Source of the DNA: Curtobacterium sp. MCPF17_052
GTDB lineage: Bacteria; Actinomycetota; Actinomycetes; Actinomycetales; Microbacteriaceae
Length of the DNA: 64,000 bases
Direction of reading: 5' to 3'
Assembly: GCF_003234085.1 (NCBI RefSeq)
Contig: NZ_QKSD01000015.1
Location: 31,979-95,978 of the forward strand
Part shown: positions 42,282-54,285 of the stretch, piece after piece
Numbering within the stretch: position 1 is the first letter of the stretch
How the letters are laid out: each line of letters opens with the position of its first letter
Position numbers and translations under genes: made by a program
Notes under the pieces: model-generated
What the model was told of the DNA's origin: nothing
Seen by the model: the letters and a program-made list of their open reading frames with translations, nothing else
The model's database searches: none

Positions 42282-43495
42282 CGCGGATGACGAACCTGTT
42301 CGAACGACATCGCGTCCAGATCGTGTCCGGCGCCGTCGGTCTCGTGGCCGGAGCCGTGCTCGTCGGCGGGATCTGGGGCGTCAGCGCCGCGGTCCGCGAC
42401 CCCGAGACGGTCGCAGCGCCCGTGCCGACCTCCTCGGCGACCGCCGACCCCGGCCGCACGCCGAGTGCCAGCCGCACCCCGAAGCTCGGCACGCTGGATG
42501 ACGACGGCGGATCCGACAGCGGGAAGTCCGACGAGGGCGGCGGCGCCACCAGCGGCACGGCGAACGGCTCCGCGGGGACGGCCACCGCCGCCCCGGCCGC
42601 CGCGTGCACGTCGCCGACCATCCGCGTCAGCACCTCGGACGCACTCACGTCCGCACTCGAGGACGCCGAGGCAGGGGACGTCATCGCCCTCGCCGACGGC
42701 ACCTACGACGGGACCTTCGAGGGGACGGCGAAGGGCACGGCCAGCCAACCGATCGCCCTCTGTGGCGGGAGCGGGGCGGTCCTCGACGGCGGTGACCCGT
42801 CCGACGGCTACGTCATGCACCTCGACGGTGGTGCCTACTGGACGCTTTCCGGGTTCACGGTGCAGAACGGCCAGAAGGGCGTCATGCTCGACGACACGCA
42901 GCACTCGGTCCTCCAGGGGCTCACGGTCCGGAAGACCGGGGACGAGGCGGTGCACGTCCGCGGCAACAGCAGCGACAACACGGTGCGCGGCAACCACGTC
43001 TCCGAGACCGGACTGCGGAAGCCGCAGTTCGGCGAGGGCATCTACATCGGCTCGTCCAAGAACAACTGGTGCGACGTGTCCGACTGCAAGCCGGACCGCA
43101 GCGACCGGAACGTCGTCACGGAGAACACGGTCACGGGCACCGCAGCCGAGAACGTGGACATCAAGGAGGGGACGACCGGTGGTGTGCTGTCGGACAACTC
43201 CTTCGACGGTGCGGGCATGCAGGGGCAGAACCATGCGGACTCCTGGGTCGACGTGAAGGGCAACGGCTGGAGCGTCACCGGGAACCGCGGGGTGCACTCG
43301 ATCCTCGACGGGTTCCAGACGCACGAGCTCCTGGACGGCTGGGGCACGGACAACACGTTCTCCGGCAACACCGTGGACCTCGGCAACAGCGACGGTGTGG
43401 CCTTCGCCTTCCGCCCGGTGCTCGGCAACACGGTGTCGTGTGACAACGACGTGGTCGGCTCGAACGAGTTCTCGACCACGAAGTGCACGCCCTGA
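42278..43495 (+). CDS. Membrane-anchored parallel beta-helix protein
   Basis: 405 residues from GTG 42278 (overlap with the previous stop); ATG 42287 is an alternative. One N-terminal signal-anchor helix (IVSGAVGLVAGAVLVGGIWGV), a Ser/Gly/Thr-rich linker of about 80 residues, then a beta-helix (about 110-405) with DVIALADGTYDGTFEG, DGYVMHLDGGAYWTLSGFTVQNG and repeats such as NTVRGNHVSETG. Four cysteines in the helix may form disulfides. This resembles the DUF1565/Beta_helix lyase-type proteins. Third gene of the coupled unit, convergent with the CHAD gene. Confidence 0.83.
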   Translation: MTRMTNLFERHRVQIVSGAVGLVAGAVLVGGIWGVSAAVRDPETVAAPVPTSSATADPGRTPSASRTPKLGTLDDDGGSDSGKSDEGGGATSGTANGSAGTATAAPAAACTSPTIRVSTSDALTSALEDAEAGDVIALADGTYDGTFEGTAKGTASQPIALCGGSGAVLDGGDPSDGYVMHLDGGAYWTLSGFTVQNGQKGVMLDDTQHSVLQGLTVRKTGDEAVHVRGNSSDNTVRGNHVSETGLRKPQFGEGIYIGSSKNNWCDVSDCKPDRSDRNVVTENTVTGTAAENVDIKEGTTGGVLSDNSFDGAGMQGQNHADSWVDVKGNGWSVTGNRGVHSILDGFQTHELLDGWGTDNTFSGNTVDLGNSDGVAFAFRPVLGNTVSCDNDVVGSNEFSTTKCTP

Positions 43496-44947
43496 TCAGA
43501 GACGGGCGAGCAGCTCGCGCCCGCGTCTGAGCCGACGGTCGGCCCGCTGACGGCCGACCGTCGCGAGGACCCCGGCGGTGAAGTCCGCCTCGTGCCGCAG
43601 GGCCGCAACGGCGTTCGCGGCGTCCAGTCCGTCCCCCAGGGACGCCTGGGCCCGGCGGAGCCGGCCGAGGTGTCGGTGCGTGCCGGCGAACCCACCTGCA
43701 GCGTCGATCGCGAAGCGGAGCCGCCGCGCGGCCTTCCTGGCGTCGTGCAGCACCTCGAGGTCAGCAGACCGTGTCGCCGCGTCCCGCACCCGGCGCACGC
43801 GACGACGCTCCCGGTGGAGTCGCCGCTCGACGAAGGGTCGTACGGCGTCCCCGGCGCGCGGACCCGGCGGTGCGTCGGCGATGAGCGCGTCGAGTGCGTC
43901 CAGTGCGCCGAACCACTCGGCAGAGCACAGCACCTCGTCGAACCCTGCCGTCGCGTCCCCGTGCGCCGACCGCAGGCGGCCCACGAGTCCGGCGAGCGTC
44001 ACGTCGTCGACGAGTCCCTCCGGCGCACGGCCCGCGAGCCTCTGGACCGAGGCGGCCAGGACCTCGGCGTCACGGACCGTCCCGGCAGCACGTCCGACGG
44101 CGCCGAGGCTCCGTCGCACCGACTCGCTGGCGTCGCGGTCGAGCGCGCCCCGGTAGACCACCAGGACGCTCCGGATCCGTCGGAGCGCCCCTCGGAGAGC
44201 GTGGACCGCGTCGGGTTCCCGGCGTCGGACGAGCGGGTCGAGCCGGACCGCGTCGGCGCGGAGCGTGGCCAGCGCGTCGACGACGAACCGGGCGGCCGTG
44301 CCGGATGGATGACGGTGCGACGTGGACGGCCGGCGAAGCGGTGCGAGCCGCGGTACCGGAGCGCGGTCGGCAGCACCGCCGCCGCCGTCCGTGTCCGGTC
44401 CGCCCGCGTCGGTGTCCGCATCCTCGGCCGCGTCCCGGAGCGCCCGCTCCACCCCGCGGACGAGCGCGTGGCCGCTGCCGTCGTCCGCCAGCGCCCACCA
44501 GCGACCGGCCCGGAGCACAGCCTCGTCCGGCGAGCCCTCGTCGACCCGGACGTCAGCGACCTCCGCCCGTACCCGGCCGTCCCGACTGTGCAGGACCAGG
44601 AGCGACGTCGTGGTGTCGCGCAACCGGACGACGGTCAGGGGCCGACCGCGCAGGTGCACCGCCAGTTCCGGGACCGGTGCGTCCGCGCTCCGGTCGGCGA
44701 GGTGCTCCGGACCCTCGCCGCGATCGACCGTCCAGGTGCCGTCCTCGCCGCGCACGAGCTCGACCCCGGCCGCGGCGAGCACCCCGTCGGACGTGTCCCA
44801 GACGGCCTCACGCACCATCACGTCCGGGACCCGCCCGACGACGTCCGCGTAGGGCTCGAGGGCGGGGAGTCGCCGGGCGTCCGGGACCCGCCAGGTCACG
44901 CGAGGAGCCGGGAAGTCGTCGTCGTGGGGATCGTCTCGCTGGTGCAT
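43496..44947 (-). CDS. CHAD-domain protein with degenerate CYTH-like N-terminus
   Basis: 483 residues. The C-terminal 265 form a CHAD domain, all-helical and rich in paired Arg/His: PDAVHALRGALRRIRSVLVVYRG, ERRLHRERRRVRRVRDA, VLHDARKAARRLRFAID. CHAD binds polyphosphate or other polyanions. The first 200 residues resemble a CYTH barrel (GTWTVDRGEGPEHL, VHLRGRPLTVVRLRDTTTS) but the ExExK metal motif is absent, so it is unlikely to be a triphosphatase. ATG 44947; divergent from the maltokinase-like gene, with a GACACT -10-like element 7 bases upstream. Confidence 0.82.
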   Translation of the reverse strand: MHQRDDPHDDDFPAPRVTWRVPDARRLPALEPYADVVGRVPDVMVREAVWDTSDGVLAAAGVELVRGEDGTWTVDRGEGPEHLADRSADAPVPELAVHLRGRPLTVVRLRDTTTSLLVLHSRDGRVRAEVADVRVDEGSPDEAVLRAGRWWALADDGSGHALVRGVERALRDAAEDADTDAGGPDTDGGGGAADRAPVPRLAPLRRPSTSHRHPSGTAARFVVDALATLRADAVRLDPLVRRREPDAVHALRGALRRIRSVLVVYRGALDRDASESVRRSLGAVGRAAGTVRDAEVLAASVQRLAGRAPEGLVDDVTLAGLVGRLRSAHGDATAGFDEVLCSAEWFGALDALDALIADAPPGPRAGDAVRPFVERRLHRERRRVRRVRDAATRSADLEVLHDARKAARRLRFAIDAAGGFAGTHRHLGRLRRAQASLGDGLDAANAVAALRHEADFTAGVLATVGRQRADRRLRRGRELLARL

Positions 44948-45088
44948 GCGAGTCAGTGTCGTCCGGACCGCCCCGGCGCCGGGGCGGTCCCCGCGAACTG
45001 TGGACAGCCTCCCGGCCGGACCGCCCCTGTGCAGGGAGGGCGACACCGTCCTCCGCGCGATCCCGCGGACCGGCGCAGCAGCGACGGG

Positions 45089-45094
45089 TAGCGT
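45089..45094 (+). promoter_or_regulatory. -10 element of the maltokinase-like gene (leaderless)
   Basis: TAGCGT followed by 7 bases and ATG 45102, the same hexamer and spacing as at 2405. Confidence 0.45.
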
Positions 45095-45101
45095 CCCCGA
45101 C

Positions 45102-46421
45102 ATGACCGACGCTGTGCACGCCGACCCCTTCGAGACCGCCGTCGCCGGCTGGATGGCCGACCAACGGTGGTACGCCGCCAAGGGCGGGACCCCCAGGATC
45201 CGCGTGGTCGCCGAACAGACCGACACCACCGCCGACGCGACGATCCGCACCCTCTTCGTGCTGGACGACGCCCCGACCGGCCCCGTCCTCTACCAGGTGC
45301 CGCTCACCGTGCGACCCGCAGCGGTCCCCGAGCTCGCCCACGCCCTGGTCACCGAACTCGACGGCGCTGCGGTCTACGACGCTCCGCACGACGTCGCCTA
45401 CGCACGCTGGCTGCTCGGCCGGATCGAGGCCGACGGCGAACACATCGGGCCGGTCACCGACGCTCGCGTCCTCAGCGGCGAGCAGTCCAACACGTCCGTC
45501 ATCTGCGGGACCGCCGAGAACGGACAGGTCATCACGAAGGTCTTCCGCGTCCTGCACGACGGTGAGAACCCCGACGTCACGACGCAGCGGGCGCTGTCGA
45601 GCGCCGGGTCGGTCCGCGTCCCGCGCACCTTCGGTGCCCTGGCGGGGGAGTGGCCGGACGAGGCGCAGGTCGGCGGGACCGCACACGGGCACCTCGCCTT
45701 CGCGCAGGAGTTCCTGCCCGGGCTGGAGGACGCGTGGCGCGTCGCCCTCACCGCAGCTCGGAACGGCGAGTCCTTCGCCAGCGCGGCCGACCGGCTCGGT
45801 GCTGCGCTCGCCGAGGTGCACACGGTCCTCGCGGGTGCGATGCCCACGGCGACGTCCGGCCCGGACCAGGTCGACGAGGCGATCGCGACGATGCGCCGCC
45901 GCCTCGACACCGCGGCTGCCGAGGTGCCGCAGGTCGCCGAGCACGCCGCCGCCGTCGGTCGCGTCTACGACCGTGCCGCCTCCGTGCCGTGGCCGACCAT
46001 GCAGCGCATCCACGGAGACCTGCACCTCGGTCAGGTGCTGTCGGCCCCCGAACCCCGGGGCTGGGTCTTCCTCGACTTCGAGGGTGAGCCCCTCCGCCCG
46101 ATGCCGGAACGCTCGCGGCCGGACGTCGCACTCCGCGACGTCGCCGGCATGCTCCGGTCCTTCGACTACGTCGCAGGCGCGCTGGCGCATGAGGACGAGC
46201 CGGTGGAGACAGGCGACTGGGCGCACGAAGCACGCACGGCGTTCCTCGACGGGTACGAGCGAGGCAGCGGGTCCGACCTGCGCGCACACCGGGCACTGCT
46301 CGACGCGTTCGAGCTCGACAAGGCGGTCTACGAGGTCGTCTACGAGGCACGGAACCGACCGACCTGGGTCGGCATCCCGGTCGCCGCGGTCGACCGGTTG
46401 GTGGCGCGCGCGGACGGTTGA
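45102..46421 (+). CDS. Maltokinase-like sugar kinase
   Basis: 439 residues. N-terminal cap domain (ADQRWYAAKGGTPRIRVVAEQ), then an aminoglycoside-phosphotransferase-like kinase: EQSNTSVICG, catalytic loop RIHGDLHLGQVL (about 302-313) and metal site FLDFEGEP (about 322-329), ending RNRPTWVGIPVAAVDRL. This is the maltokinase family. Mak phosphorylates maltose in the GlgE route to alpha-glucan; related actinobacterial enzymes phosphorylate glucosamine. No treS, glgE or glgB is nearby, so the glucosamine-kinase option is open. Confidence 0.82.
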   Translation: MTDAVHADPFETAVAGWMADQRWYAAKGGTPRIRVVAEQTDTTADATIRTLFVLDDAPTGPVLYQVPLTVRPAAVPELAHALVTELDGAAVYDAPHDVAYARWLLGRIEADGEHIGPVTDARVLSGEQSNTSVICGTAENGQVITKVFRVLHDGENPDVTTQRALSSAGSVRVPRTFGALAGEWPDEAQVGGTAHGHLAFAQEFLPGLEDAWRVALTAARNGESFASAADRLGAALAEVHTVLAGAMPTATSGPDQVDEAIATMRRRLDTAAAEVPQVAEHAAAVGRVYDRAASVPWPTMQRIHGDLHLGQVLSAPEPRGWVFLDFEGEPLRPMPERSRPDVALRDVAGMLRSFDYVAGALAHEDEPVETGDWAHEARTAFLDGYERGSGSDLRAHRALLDAFELDKAVYEVVYEARNRPTWVGIPVAAVDRLVARADG

Positions 46422-46456
46422 CGGCGAGCGGCTGCGTCCGCGGCGCGACCGGATGA

Positions 46457-46500
46457 CGGACGGGAGGCCCGTGGCGACACCGCCACGGGCCTCCCGTCCG
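46457..46500. terminator. Strong bidirectional hairpin terminator
   Basis: A 20-bp perfect stem starting CGGACGGGAGGCCCGTGGCG with a 4-base loop (ACAC) between the convergent kinase and DUF1844 genes. Shares the GACGGGAGGC outer stem with 8540 and 9269. Confidence 0.85.
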
Positions 46501-46510
46501 ATCTGCCCGA

Positions 46511-46876
46511 CTAGTTGACGGGGCCGGTGTACTTCTCGCCCGGGCCCTTGCCCGGTGCGTCGGGGATCGCCGAGGCCTCGCGGAAGGCCAGTTGCACCGA
46601 CCGCAGCCCGTCGCGGAGCGGACGCGCGTGCTGGTCGCCGATCTCCGTGGCGGCGGCGGTGACGAGGCCGGCGAGCGAGGTGATGAGCTTCCGCGCTTCG
46701 TCCAGGTCGGTCTGCTGCTCCGGGTCGTCGGCTAGACCCACCTTGACGGCGGCAGCGCTGAGCAGGTGGACGGCCACGGTGTTGATCAGTTCGATCGCGG
46801 GGACCTCGGCGATGTCGCGTGCGGCCTCGTCGGACTCGTCGAATGCTGGGGCCGGGTTGCTCGGGGTGTCGGTCAC
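46511..46876 (-). CDS. DUF1844 protein
   Basis: 121 residues. DUF1844 core: ARDIAEVPAIELINTVAVHLLSAAAVKVGL, DLDEARKLITSLAGLVTAAATEIG, and the closing LRDGLRSVQLAFREAS. Small helical protein of unknown function, commonly beside infC in Actinobacteria, as here. GTG start at 46876 with GAGGAG 4 bases upstream on the minus strand. Divergent from infC. Confidence 0.9.
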   Translation of the reverse strand: MTDTPSNPAPAFDESDEAARDIAEVPAIELINTVAVHLLSAAAVKVGLADDPEQQTDLDEARKLITSLAGLVTAAATEIGDQHARPLRDGLRSVQLAFREASAIPDAPGKGPGEKYTGPVN

Positions 46877-47207
46877 GGTGCTCCTCTGCTAGACTCGCCG
46901 ACGGCAGACACTGTCCGCGCGCCCGGAACCTTCCGGATGCGCCGGATCGTTCCGGTTCGAACCGGGACGGCCCGGATCAGGACAGCGTCACGAAAGAGGA
47001 GTTCCTCCCACCCGCGGCTGCACCAAGGCTACCGGGTCACCACCGCTCCGCCGGGGTCCACCATGTGGGCATCGGCAGGCCGGACCGCAAGGGTCGGCGT
47101 CGGGCGGCTGCCGAACGGGTCCCGATCCGTGCGTCAGATCTCCTCTCTCGTGCCGTCGTCCCGGGCAAACGCCCCGGACGGCCACCACCTGATTGAAGGA
47201 GCTCCGC
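46877..47207 (+). other. 331-base leader region of infC-rpmI-rplT
   Basis: No gene seen. A TAGACT -10-like element at 46890-46895 could start the transcript near 46902, which would give a leader of about 300 bases. A hairpin-forming TTCCGGTTCGAACCGGGA occurs at about 46950-46967, and GC-rich stems follow. The length suits translational or attenuation control by IF-3 or L20, as known in other bacteria, but no known leader motif could be recognised by eye. Confidence 0.45.
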
Positions 47208-47867
<660 letters not shown>

Positions 47868-47929
47868 GTCCTCCCAGACCGCTTCCGCGCTCGACGCGGC
47901 CCCCATCCACCCCACGGAAAGGCATCAAC

Positions 47930-48124
47930 ATGCCCAAGCAGAAGACCCACTCCGGGTCGAAGAAGCGCTTCAAGGTCACCGGCAGCGGCAAGATCATGAA
48001 GCAGCAGGCCGGTATGCGCCACAACCTCGAGGTCAAGTCCTCCAAGCGCAAGGCCCGCCTCAACGAGGACCAGGTCCTCTCGAAGGCCGACGCGAAGAAC
48101 GTCAAGAAGCTCCTCGGCCACTGA
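47930..48124 (+). CDS. rpmI: Ribosomal protein L35
   Basis: 64 residues, [20 protein letters not shown] followed by a strongly basic stretch and the L35 end [11 protein letters not shown]. It is part of the 50S subunit. ATG 47930 is preceded by GGAAAGG. Between infC and rplT, the usual bacterial order, so probably co-transcribed. Confidence 0.97.
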   Translation: MPKQKTHSGSKKRFKVTGSGKIMKQQAGMRHNLEVKSSKRKARLNEDQVLSKADAKNVKKLLGH

Positions 48125-48153
48125 GTCGACCCGGATCGTAAAGGAACAGATCA

Positions 48154-48537
48154 ATGGCAAGAGTCAAGAGAGCGGTCAACGCCGCCAAGAAGCGTCGCGT
48201 CATCCTCGAGCGCGCAGAGGGCTACCGCGGCCAGCGGTCGCGCCTCTACCGCAAGGCGAAGGAGCAGGTCACCCACTCCCTCGTCTACGCGTACCGTGAC
48301 CGTCACGCGAAGAAGGGCGAGTTCCGTCGCCTCTGGATCCAGCGCATCAACGCTGCGTCGCGTGCGAACGGCCTGACCTACAACCGCCTCATCCAGGGTC
48401 TGAACCTGGCCGGCGTCGAGGTCGACCGTCGCATCCTCGCGGACCTCGCGGTCAACAACGCCGAGACGTTCGCCGCGCTCGTCGAGACCGCCAAGAAGGC
48501 CCTGCCGGCCGACACCTCGGCGCCGAAGGCAGCCTGA
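48154..48537 (+). CDS. rplT: Ribosomal protein L20
   Basis: 127 residues, starting [20 protein letters not shown] with the conserved [30 protein letters not shown] and [14 protein letters not shown]. Binds 23S rRNA early in 50S assembly. ATG with AAGGAAC upstream. Last gene of the infC unit, followed by a hairpin terminator. Confidence 0.97.
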   Translation: MARVKRAVNAAKKRRVILERAEGYRGQRSRLYRKAKEQVTHSLVYAYRDRHAKKGEFRRLWIQRINAASRANGLTYNRLIQGLNLAGVEVDRRILADLAVNNAETFAALVETAKKALPADTSAPKAA

Positions 48538-48555
48538 GCCACGTCACCCGTGCAC

Positions 48556-48589
48556 CGGAACCCCCACTCCCTGCGGAGTGGGGGTTCCG
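48556..48589 (+). terminator. Terminator of infC-rpmI-rplT
   Basis: A 15-bp perfect stem CGGAACCCCCACTCC / GGAGTGGGGGTTCCG with loop CTGC, 18 bases after the rplT stop, followed by TCGTT. Confidence 0.85.
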
Positions 48590-48644
48590 TCGTTCCCGGC
48601 GTCGGTCGACCGCGGTCCGGTCGTGCCGGGCATCCGGTCGTTCC

Positions 48645-48650
48645 TAGACT
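48645..48650 (+). promoter_or_regulatory. -10 element of the rRNA methyltransferase gene (leaderless)
   Basis: TAGACT followed by 6 bases (GGGTAC) and GTG 48657. Confidence 0.5.
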
Positions 48651-48656
48651 GGGTAC

Positions 48657-49514
48657 GTGAGCGAACTCCTCGAGAACCCCCGTGCCGGCCGAGTGAAGGC
48701 CGTGGCCGCCCTGGCCAAGAAGGACGTCCGTGCCGAGACCGGGCTGTTCCTGCTCGAGGGCCCGCAGGCCGTGCGCGAGGCGATCGAGTACCGCCCCGAG
48801 CTCCTCCGCGAGCTGTACGTCACGCCGACCGCGGCGGCGCGCCACGGTCTGGACGACGCCCCGGTCGACACCTGGTTCGTCACCGAGCAGGTGCTCGACG
48901 CGATGGCCGACACCGTGACGCCGCAGGGCGTGGTCGCGGTGTGCCAGCAGTTCCCGACGTCGGTGAAGGACGTCTTCCCGGACGCCCGCCTGGAGGCCCG
49001 TGCCGATCCTGATGCGTCGGGCGCCCTCCCCGGACTGGTCGCGATCCTCGAAGAGGTCCGTGACCCGGGCAACGCCGGCACGATCATCCGTGCCGCGGAC
49101 GCCGCGGGTGCGGACGCCGTCGTGCTCACCGGGCGCAGTGTCGACCCGTACAACCCGAAGGTGGTCCGCTCCACCACCGGGTCACTGTTCCACGTGCCGG
49201 TCTCGGTCGGCGTGACCCTGGTGGACGCCATCGAGCGCGCACGGGGGCTCGGCTACACGATCCTCGCGGCCGACGTCTCCGGTGACGACCTGCCGGACGT
49301 CCGGGCCGACGGCGTGTTGGACGGGCCCACGGTGTGGGTCTTCGGCAACGAGGCCCGCGGGCTGACGGCCGAGGACCTGGCGCTGGTCGACCGGGCGGTG
49401 AAGGTCCCGATCTACGGCCGGGCCGAGTCGATGAACCTCGCGACCGCTGCCTCGGTGTGCCTCTACGAGAGTGCGTTCGCGCAGCGGACCCGTTCCTCCA
49501 CAGCCACGGACTGA
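48657..49514 (+). CDS. TrmH/SpoU-family RNA 2'-O-methyltransferase
   Basis: 285 residues. N-terminal substrate-binding domain (GLFLLEGPQAVREAIE), then the SPOUT knot: motif 1 EVRDPGNAGTIIRAADAAGADAV, motif 2 VWVFGNEARGLTAEDL, motif 3 VKVPIYGRAESMNLATAAS. It methylates a ribose in rRNA or tRNA. Its place just upstream of pheST is common in Actinobacteria. GTG 48657 with a leaderless promoter layout. Confidence 0.92.
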   Translation: MSELLENPRAGRVKAVAALAKKDVRAETGLFLLEGPQAVREAIEYRPELLRELYVTPTAAARHGLDDAPVDTWFVTEQVLDAMADTVTPQGVVAVCQQFPTSVKDVFPDARLEARADPDASGALPGLVAILEEVRDPGNAGTIIRAADAAGADAVVLTGRSVDPYNPKVVRSTTGSLFHVPVSVGVTLVDAIERARGLGYTILAADVSGDDLPDVRADGVLDGPTVWVFGNEARGLTAEDLALVDRAVKVPIYGRAESMNLATAASVCLYESAFAQRTRSSTATD

Positions 49515-49567
49515 CTCGCCTCCGTCCACAGTGCAGCTGGGGAGGGCGACGGTATCCCAGCGGCCGG

Positions 49568-49573
49568 TAGGCT
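49568..49573 (+). promoter_or_regulatory. -10 element of pheST (leaderless or very short leader)
   Basis: TAGGCT followed by 8 bases and GTG 49582. A leader this short leaves no room for a T-box or a Phe-rich leader peptide. Confidence 0.45.
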
Positions 49574-49581
49574 TGGCTCTC

Positions 49582-50621
49582 GTGTCAGAACCTCTCGAGA
49601 TCAGCGAATCGGCGGTCGCCGGCGCCGTGGAAGCGGCCCTCGCCGCGGTCCGCGCCACGACGACCGTCGCCGAGCTGAAGCAGGCCCGTGCCGAGCACAC
49701 GGGCGAGCAGTCGACGCTCGCCCGGATGAACGCGTCGATGCGCAGCGTCCCGCCGGAGCAGAAGGCGGCCGCGGGCAAGCTCGTCGGTCAGGCCCGGAGC
49801 CGGGTGAACCAGGCGATCGCGGCGCAGGAGTCGGTCCTCGCCGAATCCGAAGAGCGTGCACGTCTGGACGCCGAGCGTGTGGACGTCACCGCGCTGCCGT
49901 CGCGTCGCACGCCCGGTTCGCGGCACCCGCTGTCGGTCCTCAACGAGACCGTCGCCGACGTCTTCGTGGGGATGGGGTGGGAGGTCGCCGAGGGCCCCGA
50001 GCTCGAGCACGAGTGGTTCAACTTCGACGCCCTCAACTTCGACCAGGACCACCCGGCACGGGCCATGGCGGACACGGTGTTCGTCGAGCCCGTCGACCGG
50101 CACCTGCTGATGCGCACGCACACCTCACCGGTCCAGGTGCGGTCACTGCTGTCCCGTGACCTGCCCCTCTACGTCATCGCCCCGGGTCGCGTGTACCGCG
50201 CCGACGAACTCGACGCCACGCACCTGCCGGTCTTCACCCAGGTCGAGGGCATCGCGATCGACAAGGGCCTGACGATGGCGCACCTCCGCGGCACGCTCGA
50301 GCACTTCGCACGTCAGGTGTTCGGTGACGAAGCCCAGATCCGACTGCGTCCGAACTACTTCCCGTTCACCGAGCCGAGCGCCGAGATGGACGTCTGGCAG
50401 CCGAATGCCAAGGGCGGCGCGCGGTGGGTCGAGTGGGGTGGCTGCGGCATGGTCAACCCGAACGTCCTGCGGGCCGCCGGCATCGACCCGGACGAGTACC
50501 AGGGCTTCGCCTTCGGCATGGGCATCGAGCGGACGCTGCAGTTCCGCAACGGCCTGAACGACATGCGTGACTTCCTCGAGGGCGATCTCCGCTTCTCGCA
50601 GCAGTTCGGAACGGTGGTCTG

Positions 50622-50622
<1 letters not shown>
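49582..50622 (+). CDS. pheS: Phenylalanyl-tRNA synthetase alpha chain
   Basis: 346 residues. N-terminal coiled coil (about 1-95), then class II catalytic core: motif 1 region GSRHPLSVLNETVADVFVGMGW, HTSPVQVRSLLSRDLPLYVIAPGRVYRADELDATHLPVFTQVEG (motif 2) and motif 3 GFAFGMGIERTLQFRNGLNDMR. With PheT it forms the alpha2beta2 enzyme that charges tRNA-Phe. GTG 49582 follows a -10 element by 8 bases. The stop overlaps the pheT start by one base. Confidence 0.96.
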
Positions 50623-53114
<2,492 letters not shown>

Positions 53115-53187
53115 TCCACGACGGATCACCGCCCGGGGTCGCCGCCTCCGACTCTCTCGACGAACAGTCCGACCAAAGGTGGAACCC

Positions 53188-54285
53188 ATGTCCGTATCCG
53201 TCGCCGTGGCGGGAGCCAGCGGCTACGCGGGTGGCGAGTTGTTGCGCATCCTCTCCGCTCACCCCCAGTTCGACGTCAGGACGGTGACGGCGTTCTCGAA
53301 CGCCGGACAGCCGCTGATCGCGACGCAGCCGCACCTCCGATCGCTCGCGCACCTCACCCTGGTGGAGACGACGGCCGAGAACCTCCGCGGGCACGACGTG
53401 GTGTTCCTCGCGCTGCCGCACGGCCAGTCCGGTGCGATCACCGCCGAACTCGACGCGGACACCCTCGTGGTGGACTGCGGCGCTGACCACCGCCTGACGG
53501 ACGAGAGCGCCTGGGCGGCCTTCTACGGTGGCGACTTCCACGGCGCATGGACCTACGGCCTGCCCGAACTGCTGCACGCTCCGCCCGCCCCGGGTGCCGC
53601 GGAGGAATGGCGCGACGTCGACGACATCGTCGCCCAGGGCCGGCAGCGGACCGAGTTGGCCGCGACCAAGCGGATCGCCGTCCCCGGCTGCAACGTCACC
53701 GCGGTGACGCTCGGCATCCAACCCGGTGTCCAGGCCGGGCTGGTCGAGTCCGACGACATCGTCGCCGTGCTCAGCGTCGGACCGAGCGGTGCCGGCAAGA
53801 AGCTCGAGCCGACGTACCTCGCCGCCGAGATCATGGGCTCGGCCAGCGCGTACGCGGTCGGCGGCAGCCACCGGCACGTCCCGGAGATCCAGCAGAACCT
53901 CCGGGTGGCAGGGGCCTCGGACGTGCGCATCTCGTTCACCCCCGTGCTCGTGCCGATGGCCCGTGGGATCCTCGCCACGACGACCGCGCGCCTGGCACCC
54001 GGCGTCACCGCGCACGACGTCCGCCTCGCCTGGGAGCAAGCCTACGCGGACGAACCGTTCGTCCACCTGCTGCCCGAGGGCGTCTTCCCGCGGGTGGCGG
54101 ACACGATCGGTGCCAACACGGCCCTGGTCGGCATCGCGGTCGACGAAGCGGCCGGTCGGGTCGTCGCCGTCACCGCGCTCGACAACCTCGCCAAGGGGAC
54201 CGGCGGCGCAGCCGTGCAGTCCGCGAACATCGCGCTCGGGTTCCCCGAGACGCTCGGCCTCAGCGTGGACGGAGTCGCCCCGTGA
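53188..54285 (+). CDS. argC: N-acetyl-gamma-glutamyl-phosphate reductase
   Basis: 365 residues. NADP-binding start [29 protein letters not shown], catalytic Cys in [13 protein letters not shown] (about residue 170), and [11 protein letters not shown] with the conserved His. It reduces N-acetylglutamyl phosphate to the semialdehyde, third step of arginine synthesis. ATG 53188 with AAAGGTGG upstream. First gene of argCJBDFGH; argC and argJ overlap by GTGA. Confidence 0.96.
   Translation: MSVSVAVAGASGYAGGELLRILSAHPQFDVRTVTAFSNAGQPLIATQPHLRSLAHLTLVETTAENLRGHDVVFLALPHGQSGAITAELDADTLVVDCGADHRLTDESAWAAFYGGDFHGAWTYGLPELLHAPPAPGAAEEWRDVDDIVAQGRQRTELAATKRIAVPGCNVTAVTLGIQPGVQAGLVESDDIVAVLSVGPSGAGKKLEPTYLAAEIMGSASAYAVGGSHRHVPEIQQNLRVAGASDVRISFTPVLVPMARGILATTTARLAPGVTAHDVRLAWEQAYADEPFVHLLPEGVFPRVADTIGANTALVGIAVDEAAGRVVAVTALDNLAKGTGGAAVQSANIALGFPETLGLSVDGVAP

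Noticed and set aside
47193..47207. TTG 47193 as the infC start
   Set aside because: The codon overlaps the ribosome binding site GAAGGAG and adds residues not typical of IF-3.
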